This document shows, piece by piece, positions 40,299-52,292 of a stretch of DNA of 64,000 nucleotides (position 1 is its first letter; the number at the start of each line of letters is the position of its first letter). Below the pieces are notes generated by a model, which did not search any database, was not told the origin of the DNA, and saw only the letters and a list, made by a program, of their open reading frames with translations. Origin of the DNA: Aphrocallistes beatrix. Taxonomy: Eukaryota; Porifera; Hexactinellida; Sceptrulophora; Aphrocallistidae. The stretch spans positions 1,302,001 through 1,366,000 of the forward strand of contig OY725500.1 in NCBI GenBank assembly GCA_963281255.1. The letters run 5' to 3'. The translations under genes were made by a program, and so were the position numbers.

Positions 40299-40447
40299 AT
40301 CTTTCAAATGCAAATATCTACGCACATACATATTAGAATTATTATAAATCACGTATTTCTATGATTAGAAAGAAAAAAAAGAAATAAAAATGAGTGTACT
40401 AGTATACCATACTACGTACCTACATGGACAAGAAATGTCTTAAAAAA

Positions 40448-40834
40448 CTAAATTCCAACTGAGTTCACTAGCACTGCAAATCGAAATGTGCTATCCCAAT
40501 TCAACAGAGTTGAATGCAGTGATTGGGATTGCAATATACTATAACTACCTCCCTTCTGAGTCCATAATAATACCACAAAGTTGAATAATAGTCCCGTCTC
40601 TTCTCCTTCCTTCCCAAATTTGTATATTAGTTCTCCTGGGGAGGAGAATATGGAAACATAGTGACGGCTGTAATCAGTTATTAAGATATTGAGATTTGAA
40701 TCCAGAAAGAAACAACACGGATGCATCATTTGGTTGATATCCTCCTCGCAGATATTAATCTGCAAGGAGGATAAAAGTCTAGCTGATGAGATGCATTGAC
40801 ATTCTATTGTGTCAAAATTATTAAATAGTATCAA
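40448..40834 (-). pseudogene. Coiled-coil/NHL gene, copy 2 (C-terminal fragment)
   Basis: Only the last 90 or so codons are recognisable: CCFFLDSNLNILITD, then VSIFSSPGELIYKFGKEGEE. After this an indel shifts the frame, so the final QPRGITVDSEG-type blade is read out of phase. The upstream coiled coil and first blades are absent. The 3-prime flank (tacctacatggacaagaaatgtct) is shared with copies 1 and 4, showing common descent. Confidence 0.8.
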
Positions 40835-41089
40835 ATTTCAGAATATCTATCCCATTGATTGTTTGATATAACTATGTATCACTATTATGTATACTACATG
40901 GTCATATCTTTAATATTGTCTTTTTAAGAAAAAATTGTTTATATTTTCGATATCATAACCAATAGATATGTGATCCTAGATACGATAATAGCAAATTGCA
41001 TAGCCTTCTAAATACAAGGCCATTTCACAGGTTTTAACCAGAGATAAGATAAAGTCGAAAGTGATAATCAGTATTAAAGTAAATATAAA

Positions 41090-41345
41090 AAAATATGCAT
41101 TATAGGTCTAAAGAATATATAGACAGCATATATAAACACGATATCAAAGTGCCCATATCCGTTGCCAAAATTAAGATCAGTCATCATACTACGTATTGCA
41201 CAATAGCTATATTTAAGACAAATTCTGCTGATTTTCTGACCTGTTTTAAGCACAGAACCAAGTTTAGGACCAGTTAATATGAAAATTTTGAAAATTTTGA
41301 ATGGAAAGTTAGTACATTCCAGCGTTTCTATGGAAATAGATTTTC
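41090..41345. repeat. Dispersed repeat family A, copy 3
   Basis: Shares catatataaacacgatatcaa, then gtcatcatac and ttctatggaaatag with the other copies. It is diverged and incomplete. Confidence 0.55.
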
Positions 41346-42012
41346 AGCAATTAAGGCTATACCTCTAAAACTAAAATTTATTTTGCACAATATTTCACTA
41401 AACTTTGATAAAAATAGGGATCTGCAGTGAGATGTATGAATAAATTTTGAGCAACAATACTTCAATTAGATTATTAGAGGCAACTTTCGCACCCTGTCTC
41501 AAAAGTAAAATCTAAAAATGTAAATTTGGAGACACTCTAAGATATACGTACTTATGTATAAGATATACAAAACGAAGAAGTAAAAATAAGAATGCCAAAC
41601 TACAAGACAAAGAATGTCTACGAGTGTTATCTTAGCGGCCGATTCGCATGTCATGTTCAAACATGAATAACTCAGCCAGCATATGTCGTAGATGAAATCT
41701 AATTACACCATTGTGTAGAGGAACATTGGTGCATTCATATTTGATGTATGAAATTAATATCCCGCGTGATGAGTAAGCAGTGACACTTTTAGTCCACGCC
41801 ACGTATCTGGTGGAATAAGTCAGTAAATATGAATGATAGCAATTAGCCATTTTGACCACATGAAGATGAGCTTTGGTGCACCCCTGAAATCCATTTTCAA
41901 GACTAAATTCGGAAAACTGGCTGAATGGCAGGGGGCTAAAGTTTGTATTTACTAGTTTGGTAATAGGCATAACTTCATACTGATATCCAACTTGGATGTG
42001 ATCTCTAGACAA

Positions 42013-43890
42013 ACTTAGCTATTCATCCATAGTTATCTACGCTCTTGATGAATGTCACTGAATTTGTTTACACAATCGATGCATAATTCCTGGTCAATTC
42101 ATAATTAATTAAATATTCCTCATAAGAACAGACCAAAATTTATTATTCACGGATAAAATTGTTAAGATGATTATTATATAAGGATTTCCTGTTCAAATTC
42201 TGAGAAATGCTCTAAAAGGGTTGTCAGGTATGATCATGTAAACCCCAATGCTTGATTTGTGCTGGTATTCTCCGCATACAAGGTAATAATATCCGTAGCC
42301 ACTACCAAACTGCTCACGAGAGGGGTATACAAAATATGCAGGTGAATGGATTTCTGAAACAGGCATTGCAAACATTCTCGAGAAAATCCCTTGATCTCAA
42401 CAGTGTCTAGACGAGTTGAAGATAATTAGGTAGTCTTGTCTTCAGTTCACTGACGATATATTTAAAAAATAGCTATTTTTATCAATCATTTAAGAAATAA
42501 TTGCCATATTATTTTCTATTAACTTCTGAATCTACATTTATATTGCGTCCCGCGATCCCAATCATGGAATGTGGCTGCCCGAAGAGATAGGGTTTGGACA
42601 GCCTTGTCATACACTGATGACATAAAATTCATGCAATGGAAAACAGATTTCCAATTTCACAATTACACAGGCTAAGGCAAGAACTTCTCAAGACCATTGG
42701 CCGTCATATTTGTCAACCTAAAAGTTGAAATTTCGTAAAAAGGCCTCATAATGTCAAAATAGAAATTAGAATCGCTCCCGATTTTCATATATTTATTATT
42801 CGCTTTAGGAGATATTATAAACTTTTGCAGTTTAATTTTGTATAACGAGCATTATTAGTAAACAAATACTTGCTAATAAACCTATCAGGTAATTTCGTTC
42901 CACTATAATGAATTTAACATGTATTTACCATACTGCTTAGTCTTTTTGATAAATAATGAATAATAAGTGTAATTGTAAATTTACCATCTTTATTAATATG
43001 CTTAAAATAACTCTAATTAATATAAAGTCAATTCAATTGAGGTTCTGGACTAAGCTATTGACTAATTAAAATTAACAAGTATAGCACCCTGCCAGTGTTG
43101 TTATTGTAATGCACTTCCATTTTTGAGCGAGTAAATAGTTTAAATAATTTCCCTTTTTAGAAATCTGAAGTGTAATTACGTATGCGTGGAATGCTTCTTT
43201 TGAATCACCAGATGTTTGTTGGTTCCAAATTTTGGGCAAGTCAAATATTTGATATATAAATAGACTATGTTGATTTGTGAAAAATAGGAACTTCTTGTGT
43301 GGTACATTCTTTAGAAATGTGACGCACTCTACACTTCCAGGTTATGGCAACAAATGAGAATGAGTTGATTGCGTTTGATAAAGAACACTAAGTGCCTGTC
43401 GATATTATCACTGATTCGTGAGACAGAAAAGTAACATTTTTTCAAATCAGATAATCTCTGACGCAACCTAGGTAAAAAATTTAGCTTTTTTGTTTTTTCA
43501 TTTTTATCTACACTAATTTTAAATTTCTTTTTTTCAGTTTCATTTATCTCATTACCTGCATCTAACTTTCTTTTATTTTTAATTATTTACTAATAGTCTA
43601 ACTTGAGAAAAACTGAAAGATTTAGATACTAAATAGCTATTACATTTCTTCTTACTCCTTCTCTGCTATTCCTCCTGACAATTTTCCTCTTCAGAAGGAT
43701 CTCTTTTACGCTTATAACTTTTAAATACCTTCTTAGCTCTAGGATGAAAAGCAAAGCAAAAAGCTGCTAATCTTTTAATTATGTTAGGATGCATAATCCT
43801 TATCAGATCCCCTGGTCTTAAACCAGTACGAGACTTTAATATCTATCTTTACTATACGCATCCAATTTTCTACAATTGCATTACTAATGA
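42013..43890. other. Non-coding interior of the 5-kb transposon
   Basis: AT-rich sequence with only short chance frames. No domain or nested element was recognised. Confidence 0.5.
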
Positions 43891-43891
43891 C

Positions 43892-45785
43892 TCATGTAAA
43901 CATCGGATTCACTGGAACCAAATCCCAAAATAATACCTGACCATAGTGGAAATATAGCCATATAATGGGTAAGTAGATATTCAATAATTTCGGGTTATAA
44001 CAAGGGTTGGCTTCCAAACAAGGTTTCTCATTCAAAAGTAAAATTTCGGATTTACACTTCTCATAAATTGTGTTAAAATGCTTACCAAATGGGGATTTAT
44101 CGCGATAGGTTTTACCCTCATTTTCCACAAAAGATGTCAAATCATTACTATCCTCGGGTTCAACATATTCATCATCGCAACTTTTACTATAACTAATAAA
44201 TGATTCTAAATTTTGTATATGCTTCTCAACATTCTTATTGAAATTTCGGTTTAAAAAGACATAACACAAATCTATAAAAACATTATCTAAATTTATCATT
44301 TGCATACAATTTATCATATATCCTATAGTATGAAGAAACAATTTTCGAACTGGTTTAGATAACTTAAACTTTTTATTCACATTAAAAGATATTCCATTAA
44401 TTAGGGGAACACAAGTGAAGAATAACGGGGGCGCCGAATTGCATACAAACCTCCTCCTGACTAAATAACTTCCAACATTTCTCCAAGTATGTTAAAATAT
44501 CAGATTTAATAAAAGCGTTACAAACACTATGAATAAGGGCCCAACTATAATCAATCTCTACAACATGGCCAATATTAAATTATCTACTTAAGACCTTTTT
44601 GAGTCGAGACCATTTATGTAAGAAATAAGATATTTCTGCAGAAGAATGAGCTGAACTAATCATTTCAGCTAATGGCAAAGGGCTGGTTGTGACCTCAGGG
44701 TGACGAATAGTCAATGCATAATAAAAAACACGCTTTTGGCTCGAGTTTATTTTTCTAATAATAGATCCGGTAGAATCTAAATGCACAATTACTTTCTTAC
44801 CCTTAAAATAATTCAAAACTTGAATTTGATCTTGAGAATACATATGAACTATGAATGGATCATGGCCTAAAGACTGGATGTACCTTCAAAGTATATTATT
44901 AACTGTAATATTTCTATAATATTCCTGTAAACCAGAAAGTTCGCTCCAATTATCGTTAGAAAACCTTTGAAGACAAGACAAATCAAACTTAGCCTTCCTC
45001 AAGACGCAGGCACTTCTTACATTGTTAAAGTTACCAAAAGATAACGCAGAGCTCTCACAATTGGGATGGGGAAACTGTTCATAAAAGTAGTTACCAACTG
45101 ATTTATCAGTTAAATTAGAGGCTACCTGCAATCTTAAACTATTCGACAATTTTCTTGAATAGACAATGTCCACACTTGAATGCTCAGGGGATAAGGTACC
45201 CATTACTTCGTATTGATAGTAATGTAAACAGGCCGAGAGGTAAAAGGTTCATTCTGTATTGTAAATTTAAAACGAAGACAATTAGAAAACTTGCATTCTG
45301 CATGAGCAGTGAAAAAACAAGATTGCTTTTCCTACTATTAATTTTACCTATTTTTTGTATTTAAAGCAAATAACACAAACAAATTTAGCTTCGATCTTAG
45401 CATTAAAGGCATTGGTCCAGTCCCTCGAAAAGATAGCTCGGTTGCCCTGTAACATCGCTTTATTTTCTCATTCACCCAAAGTAAAATTAAATTCCCCATT
45501 AGAAATACTAGGGAGATTTATCGCATCGTTGAGATTGCGATCACTTTTAGTATTAGTTATTTCAACGTTTAAGCAATCAAGTTCCAGTTCTTGATTAGAC
45601 TGTGGAATATCTAACATGGGGGTTGGCTCAAGACAACTATCATTATCTCCACCCTTAGATATCTTACCACTCCTATCAAGATATGCGTTCCTTTGATATA
45701 CCACCTTATCGTCGGACTTGTTCAACTCACCTTTAGATGGTATCTCAGCAGCTACTACGTCCTTTATCTGACCGCGATTCTTCAT
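43892..45785 (-). pseudogene. Decayed transposase of the 5-kb element
   Basis: Four minus-strand open blocks lie in order. They are 45785-45468 (charged N-terminus), 45203-44886, 44843-44580 and 44380-43892. The third contains a likely first catalytic Asp in VIVHLDSTGSIIRKI, then ALTIRHPEVTTSPLPLAEMI. Between blocks three and four, another frame gives VVEIDYSWALIHSV with a plausible second Asp. The last block has KPVRKLFLHTIGYMINCMQM and a Cys/His-poor tail. I recognise the DATGS-type/WALIH wording from uncharacterised transposase-like proteins of invertebrates with a possible RNase-H fold, but cannot name the superfamily. Stops and frame changes make it non-functional as it stands, unless the gaps are introns. 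Confidence 0.6.
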
Positions 45786-45955
45786 TTAGTCTTGAAAATG
45801 GATTTCAGGGGTGCACCAAAGCTTCATGTGGTTAAAATGGCTAATTGCTATCATTCATATTTACTGACTTATTCCACCAGATATGTGACATGGACTAAGT
45901 GTCACTGCTTACTCATCACGCGGGATATTAAAATTTCATATATCAACTATGAATG

Positions 45956-46485
45956 TGTTGCAGTCAAAGTGCGTTTTCAGCCAAAACGCGTTTGGACTAG
46001 AAAGTCAGTCAAAACGCGTTTGGACTGAAATTTTCAGTCAAAGTGCGTTTTATATGATGATTTAAAATCATTATTTGACTTTGATGCTATGAATCTAGTT
46101 ATTGATAAAATCGGATTTATCACATTTTATATAATAGAATAATATATTCTTTTATTTTAGGTTCTTCAATCAAATTACTACCATATTTATTAGGAGGTTC
46201 CATTTAGATATTTCATCTTATCACTTGAAATTATTTTAATTTCTTAGATACTCTTATATAACTAAGCAACGGATATGCTTTCGAGGATGCGAATTTCATT
46301 GGTTATGACATCTAATTTTTCCTGGCCTAGAAGTAATGAATATGTTGCAGTCCAAGTGCGTTTTGGCTGAAAACGCACTTTGACTGAAAATTTCAGTCCA
46401 AACGCGTTTTGACTGACTTTCTAGTCCAAACGCGTTCTGACTAGCCAAAACGCGTTTTGGCTGAAAACGCACTTTGACTGCAACA
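45956..46485. mobile_element. 530-bp TGTTGCAG-family MITE
   Basis: Starts TGTTGCAGTCAAAGTGCGTT and ends with its complement. It is flanked by a perfect 4-bp duplication AATG (45952-45955 and 46486-46489). Subterminal arrays of AAACGCGTTTGGACTAG-like units appear at both ends, with a second internal TGTTGCAG at 46343. It sits inside the right inverted repeat of the 5-kb transposon. The left inverted repeat at about 41725-41735 shows the clean empty site (tatgaatgcaccaatg when reversed). Confidence 0.92.
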
Positions 46486-46699
46486 AATGCACCAATGCTC
46501 CTCTACACAATGGCGTAATTAGATTTCATCTACGACATATGCTTGCTGAGTTATTCATGTTTGAACGTGACATGTGAATCCGCCGCTGAATCGGCAGCTA
46601 AGATAACACTCGTAGAATGTCTAGACTTCACAACAAAATCCAATAAGTTTACTTACACTCTATGATGCATGCACAAACCTAAATAAACGCTATCCCAAT

Positions 46700-47961
46700 T
46701 CAGAACAGTTGAATACAGTGATTAGTATTGCAAGATACAACCACAATCCTCCCTTCTGAGTCAATAGTAATGCCAGTGGGCTGAACAAATTCTCCTTTCT
46801 CTTCTCCTTCCTTCCCAAATTCGTATATTAGTTCTCCTGAGGAGGAGAATATGGAAACACAGTGACGTTTGAAATCAGTCATTAAGATATTGAGATTTGA
46901 ATCCAGAAAGAAACAATACGGATATTTCATTTGATGAGTATCCTCCTCGCCCCTACTAATCATTGTCTTGAAAGCTGATAAGATTCATTGTAGATTCTTA
47001 TGCAAGGATTTCCAGCACATAATACAACAATCTCCTCAGCTGTCAATTTAACGTGCTTAGCTCCGAAAATGTCAGGAATGAAAGAGTTGAAAGTAAGATC
47101 TAGGTTCAGACACTGGACACGGTCATTATCAAATTCACAAATATATATTCTGCTCCATTCTGAAGAAACAGATATACCTCCAGGATCGTTAAACTCAAGC
47201 TCTCCACTCCCTTTCTTTCCGACAGAACTTAAAAGTTTGTATTCTCGTGAATAAATGTTGAGATTATTTCCTTTAGATTGAGTGACATACACTTTATCTT
47301 GAAAAATACAAATTCCGTCTGGACCATTCATCTTCTCACTGAACACAAATAGGAATTCAAAGGACTTGTTAAACACTTGTACACGGTCATTCCCAAAGTC
47401 ACAAACGTAAAAATGATCTGTCTTAGTATCAATAGTGATGCTGAGAGGATAGGTAAATACTGCAGGAGCTGTTGATGCATATTCACTATGCTTCCCAAAC
47501 ACTGCTAACGGAATACCTTTCTTCTTGTAGTCAGGTACTAGCTTAGAACTTTTCTTCTTAACTTTAACTCGTATTGTGCCCAGTGTACTCAATTGATTTC
47601 CGAAATCGTCGTTCCATTCGAGATCAATTCGCTTCATTTCTTGCGCTTTTTCGAGTGAAATCTTTAGTTCAGCAATCTTTTGATCTATTAGAGCAATACT
47701 CTGCAGAAGAATTTCTCTGGATTTATTCCCTTTCAAAGTATTCTTTAACTGCTCTTTGGAAAGAGATAGTTGCTTCATTTCATCAGCTATTCCTTGACCA
47801 CGAAACGCATCTTCCAACTCCTGCACTTCAGCTAACAGAACTGCTTCTCTCTCTTGAAGCAGATAATGAGTTCTAGAGAACTTATCTCGTATCTGTCGAC
47901 GTGCTCTATCGAACTGTGATAGTTTGTAATGTTCCTTACTTTCTGACTCAGCACTGGCCAT
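46700..47961 (-). pseudogene. Coiled-coil/NHL gene, copy 3 (1-bp frameshift)
   Basis: Very similar to copy 1 throughout: an MASAESESKEH start, a coiled coil and NHL blades. A further in-frame ATG at 47997 would add 12 residues. Near 46963, copy 1 reads atcatctgtcttg but this copy reads atcattgtcttg, a single missing C. The frame therefore breaks after YQLSRQ, about residue 333, and the last two blades (87 codons to 46700) lie in another frame. If the base is truly absent the protein ends early with an open propeller; a sequencing error would restore an intact gene. Confidence 0.82.
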
Positions 47962-47997
47962 GACAATCTGTATTAGGAGATAGAAGTTTAATTTCAA

Positions 47998-48580
47998 CTG
48001 TATGCAACAATCTAATTAAATGAATAAAATAAGTACTATCAATTGTATTAGAAAGTGAGTTATTCGATACTTATATACCAAAATGCTCTTCTGACATAAT
48101 ATAGTATGCCTACAGCTATCAATATCCAGAGACATCCATAATTTATGTGTACTTCCTTTATCCTTACTATTAATTAAAAAACTCGATTAATGTGTGTATA
48201 TACGTACAATTATGACGTCATTGTCACCTTTTTTATAATTACAAATTTCAGTTTTTCGACAAAAACTCAGCCATTTTAGGTGATTAGGTGATGAACAGCT
48301 GAGGTTATCTATTCTTCAACTTATATTTTCCCGACGATGCGACCTCCCCCGTTTCTTCTGACTACGCAGATGCTTTTAGACCGAACAGGTGTAGAAGAAT
48401 ATGTAACGAACAAAAATCAAAATCAAAATCTTGAGACAAACCAGAAGAATTATATATAGAAATGTCTCGCCCAATTTATTTGCTTCTCGTTATTAATCGA
48501 CATTTATAATCTTCTATCTCACCAATAATATTGAGAGATCTCGTTAAAAGCAATCATAACAATATACTGAATATACTAAC
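47998..48580. other. Intergenic, no gene seen
   Basis: The first 140 bp match the 5-prime flank of NHL copy 1 (ctacagctatcaatatccag). The rest is AT-rich, with a fragment (cctttttataatta, actcagccattttaggtgat) also present near 39960-40030. Confidence 0.5.
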
Positions 48581-49440
48581 CCATAGCCTACTGTATATAA
48601 GGCCTCACAGTAACTTGTGGATTTTGGACTAGGGATGCGGTAGAAGATGGTTGAACTAATACATGAGCTGCCTTATATCATTAACAAAGCATAATACACT
48701 GCCTGAACAAAAGTATTCGTACACCCTATAATTTCCCATACAAATAGTTATAATACTGATTTATTTAGCGAGTCAAGGTATTTAATTGGTAAGAGATACG
48801 CATAATTTAACTTCAAATTCGAATTACTCATTTTATGATCTTTCCACTCGATTAATCTCCCACAAGGTTAAATATTCTCAGACTGTGCCACCTCGTACCA
48901 CTTATGCCATCATATACAATGGTAATAACTCGTGATATGTGCCATAGGGTAGCAAATGCCGAAAATACTTAATTTTGAAGGAGTGTAATTAAGTTAAAAG
49001 CTTAAAGTGGGTAATTTGAATGTGGAGAATTCGAATTTGAAGACAAATTAAGTGTATCTCTTACCAATTAAATACCTTGACTCGCTAAATAAATCAGTAT
49101 TATAACTATTTGTATGGGGAATTATGAGGTGTACGAATACTTTTGTTCAGGCAGTGTAGAACTTAGGAATGTATTACCAGCATATATAAATATGCTGTCA
49201 AAGTACCCATATACGTTGTTAAAATTTAGATTAGTCATCATATGATTGCGCAACAGGTTATATTTGAGTCAAATTTAGTGATTTTCAGAGGTCGTTTAAG
49301 GGCACATCTAAGTGTTTTCATTATAAAAATTTTCGCATAGAACTGAGATGTTAATGGGATAATTATTAATACGAAAAAATTGGAATTTGTTCATGGAATG
49401 TTGCTATATTCCAGTGCACAGTGGCTTGGTATCAGGGAAT
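48580..49440. repeat. Dispersed repeat family A, copy 4
   Basis: Starts tagcctactgtatataaggc and proceeds through tgcggtagaagatggttgaa. It continues after the Tc1-like insertion with cttaggaatgtattaccagc. Its right portion 49240-49430 is inverted at 53282-53450, so 49.4-53.3 kb lies between two inverted arms. Confidence 0.7.
48697..49156. mobile_element. Tc1/mariner-type MITE, 460 bp
   Basis: Ends CACTGCCTGAACAAAAGTAT and its complement are flanked by TA (48695-48696 and 49157-49158). The arms pair for roughly 140 bp. The TA target lies within the same acaaTAgagc sequence that the 8-bp element at 16952-17674 used in another family-A copy. Confidence 0.9.
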
Positions 49441-49659
49441 AGAGAAATTTTTGATGTCTTTGTTATATGTCTATGTTTTTTAATGTTTGGATATCATAAT
49501 TGGTCGTTAGTTGTCCCAAACTTATAGTATTTAATCTACCTAAAGCCTATAAATATACGAAAAGTGCATTCAATATCTCAAGAATTTTTGTTCCCAATTG
49601 CAGTTTGGTGATTTTGAAATGTTGCAACTAATTCAACACGTGTCATTATAACTTTACAA

Positions 49660-50255
49660 TCATTTACTACAATTATGCTGTAACTCTACTATAGATAATT
49701 TAGTACCCTGAATCTGAAATTCTTGTCTATTTCTGTTTATCTTTGATCCTTTTGAAGATATTTGGATTTTAAAACAACGAATTAGATATATTGAATTAAA
49801 ATTAAAATAAAATTTCAGACAAGCTGGAATAATATTTATGCAGACAAATGCAATGGGAATACAAAATTGGACAATCAATTATTGTATTTTAAACGAGTGT
49901 GCAAATTTACAGAACCCGGTTCAGTGCGCAAAATGAAAATTTCGAATAAATTCCAATGAGATTCTTTGGTTGCTATGGAAATTCTTTAATCCATTTTGGT
50001 AACTATGCAATTCAATGCTATCTTTGAACCGCAAATTATGATTCTTCTATTTTCCAATATCGAATATATAGCTGATATAATGTAATAAGGAATATCATAT
50101 TCGTATATTATAGACACAAATTTGAGATTTTCCCATAATGGTAGATGATCGTGAGATCCCCAAGACCAGACTTTAATGAACTTATCGATTGAACTTATTG
50201 AACTTATCGACGATGAACTTATCAGAGATTCTAATTCTGGTTTTGGACTTAAAAA
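49660..50255. other. AT-rich spacer with no gene recognised
   Basis: Short minus-strand frames (for example 49986-50300) show no family resemblance, and the latter runs into transposon sequence. Confidence 0.4.
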
Positions 50256-50349
50256 TACACTACCCGAACAAAAGTATTCGACCACCACGAAAACTTCCAT
50301 ACAAATAGTATTAAATTGGATATTTTAAAAAAGGAACATGTCCTTAAAC

Positions 50350-51670
50350 CAGTGGTTCTCAACCGGGGTGCCATTTGCTTCCTCTAGGGGTGCCGCAGGC
50401 CTTACCACACTTACATACTGCTTTATTTTATTTTATATTGATACCATTGTCAATGTTGAATTTGATGATTGTCCTCTGACAATCCTCTGGAATAATTTAT
50501 TACACAATATTCACAATAATTTCCTAGTTTATTAATTAGTTATTCTATATAGTGGTGCGGCATAGCAAAACAATTGTGCATTTTGTGATAAAAGCACCAA
50601 AATTGGTACACATGTACTTTGATATACTATGAACATTTTTGGATATTGGGCCACCTGAAACGATGCCTATGTCAGCCATGACAGCTGGCCCCAAATTATC
50701 ACGTCCGATAGTATTGCCGGAATTGTCCTCTATCAATAACTTCTTTTAATCACACCATATCATATTTTGATTGTTAAATTCGTGTCCAGCACGAAATTTC
50801 CAGCAATTTGATATATACGTATATTGACCATATTTGGAGAATCTTTTTGGTTGCCCGTTCCTAGCAACGGCCTGGAATGTTGAAAAATTCCGATCTCTAA
50901 ATTTTTGAGGAACCATATCGAGTGACCCCTTGTTCTTCTCGGCTAGGTTCAGCGAGTACGAATATGCAATTAGAACGCTCTGATATATCATATGTAGAAT
51001 ATATGAATGTTTTACCACATTCAACTATACCTTCCACTATGGCATACCACAAAACTTTCATATATTCCACATATGACATATCAGAGCATTCTAATTGCAT
51101 ATTCGTACTCGCTGAACCTAGCCGAGAAGAACAAGGGGTCACTCGATATGGTTCCTCCAAAATTTGGAGATCGGAATTTTTCAACATTCCTGGCCATTGC
51201 TAGGGACAGGCAACCAAAATAATTCTCCAAATATGGTCAATATATATATCAAATTGCTGGAAATTTCGTGCTGGACACGAATTTAACAATCAAAATATGA
51301 TCTGTTGTGATTAATTAATTAAAAGAAGTTATTGATAGGGGACCATTCCAGCAATACTATCGGACGTGGTAATTTGGGGCCAGCTGTCATGGCTGACATA
51401 GGCATCGTTTCAGGTGGCCCAATATCCAAAAATGTTCATAGTATATCAAAGTACATGTGTACCAATTTTGGTGCTTTTATCACAAAATGCACAATTGTTA
51501 TAAATTTCATGCTATGCCGCACCACTAATAATAAAGTCGTAATAATTCAAATCAATCTCCACTTTTACTATCATTTGTTCATTGCCCTGCCCAAGTCAAA
51601 TTAAGGGGTGCCGCTGAAAGGTATAAGTTTAGAAAGGGTGCCGCGAGAAGAAAAAGGTTGAGAAACACTG
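50350..51670. mobile_element. hAT element, 1.3 kb, non-coding
   Basis: Ends CAGTGGTTCTCAACC and GGTTGAGAAACACTG are flanked by a perfect 8-bp duplication CCTTAAAC (50342-50349 and 51671-51678). Subterminal ggggtgcc motifs occur at both ends. No transposase is present; most of its length is the nested palindrome 50552-51525. Confidence 0.92.
50552..51525. mobile_element. Nearly 1-kb palindromic element nested in the hAT element
   Basis: Left GTGGTGCGGCATAGC pairs with right GCTATGCCGCACCAC, each bordered by TA. The arms (about 480 bp each, centre near 51035) remain complementary almost throughout. One example is the caattttggtgcttttatca motif, present in both orientations. ORFs on both strands give mirrored peptides (LGSASTNMQLE), confirming the palindrome rather than genes. 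Confidence 0.88.
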
Positions 51671-52292
51671 CCTTAAACAGTAGAAAATACTCTATTCTTT
51701 AGTTCAAATTCGTAATCTACACATTCTAATTACTCATAATTGAGAGTTTCAACTCAATTACCTGTTCTTATGTTGAAAATTATGAACCTATGCCACTTTG
51801 TGTCACTAAGCGCCATCATATATAATGGTTGTGACTTGGGACAAGTAGCATCAAGTAGCAAATGTTAATATTTATTAACTTAGGAGTTAGTAATTAAGTT
51901 GAGGCTATCAATTATGAGTAATTAGAATGTGTAGTTTACGAATTTGAAATTTTAAAAAATGTTTTCAACTGTAAGGAGTATTCCTTACAGTTTGAAAACA
52001 TATTCCTTTATGAATAGACCCACTTTAATAAAAATTTATCTTTTTTATCTGATATTTTTGTTAGATTAATTTCTGAAAGCGACCCATATTGATGCGATTT
52101 CGGTTAATAATAAAAATTAGGCAACGTCATGATGACGTCATAACGTGTTGAATAGAGGCCATACAATAATTTTGGCATCGCCAAACGATTTCTAGCTATC
52201 AATAACCCATATGTAAACAATACTTTTTTGGTGGCTATTGTACACACATATGCCTATTCCTTACCAACTGCCATTTTAAGCCACTGTGCAGT

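Larger units (their letters stand above)
41618..46615. mobile_element. 5-kb DNA transposon with about 320-bp inverted ends
   Basis: The ends CTACGAGTGTTATCTTAG (41618) and its complement (to 46615) continue as imperfect inverted repeats to about 41930 and 45786. A 5-bp duplication AATGT flanks them (41613-41617, 46616-46620). The site lies in the 3-prime flank of an NHL copy: uninserted relatives at 36.85 kb and 53.89 kb read aagaaatgtctagact. The interior carries a decayed minus-strand transposase (43892-45785). The right inverted repeat is itself split by a 530-bp element. The superfamily is not settled; the 5-bp duplication and this transposase do not match a family I can name with certainty. 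Confidence 0.8.
50258..51960. mobile_element. Truncated Tc1-like element carrying a hAT insertion
   Basis: The left end TA-CACTACCCGAACAAAAGTAT is close to the Tc1-type end at 48697. The body after 51680 (catatataatggttgtgactt) parallels 48900-48930. The right terminal repeat is missing. The hAT element 50350-51670 lies inside it. Confidence 0.6.

Noticed and set aside
41632-42012. 126-aa minus-strand ORF
   Set aside because: Lies mostly in the left inverted repeat of the 5-kb transposon and is mirrored at 45786-46028; not a separate gene.
50746-51604. Overlapping ORFs on both strands with mirrored peptides
   Set aside because: They reflect the long palindrome 50552-51525, so each peptide appears in both orientations.
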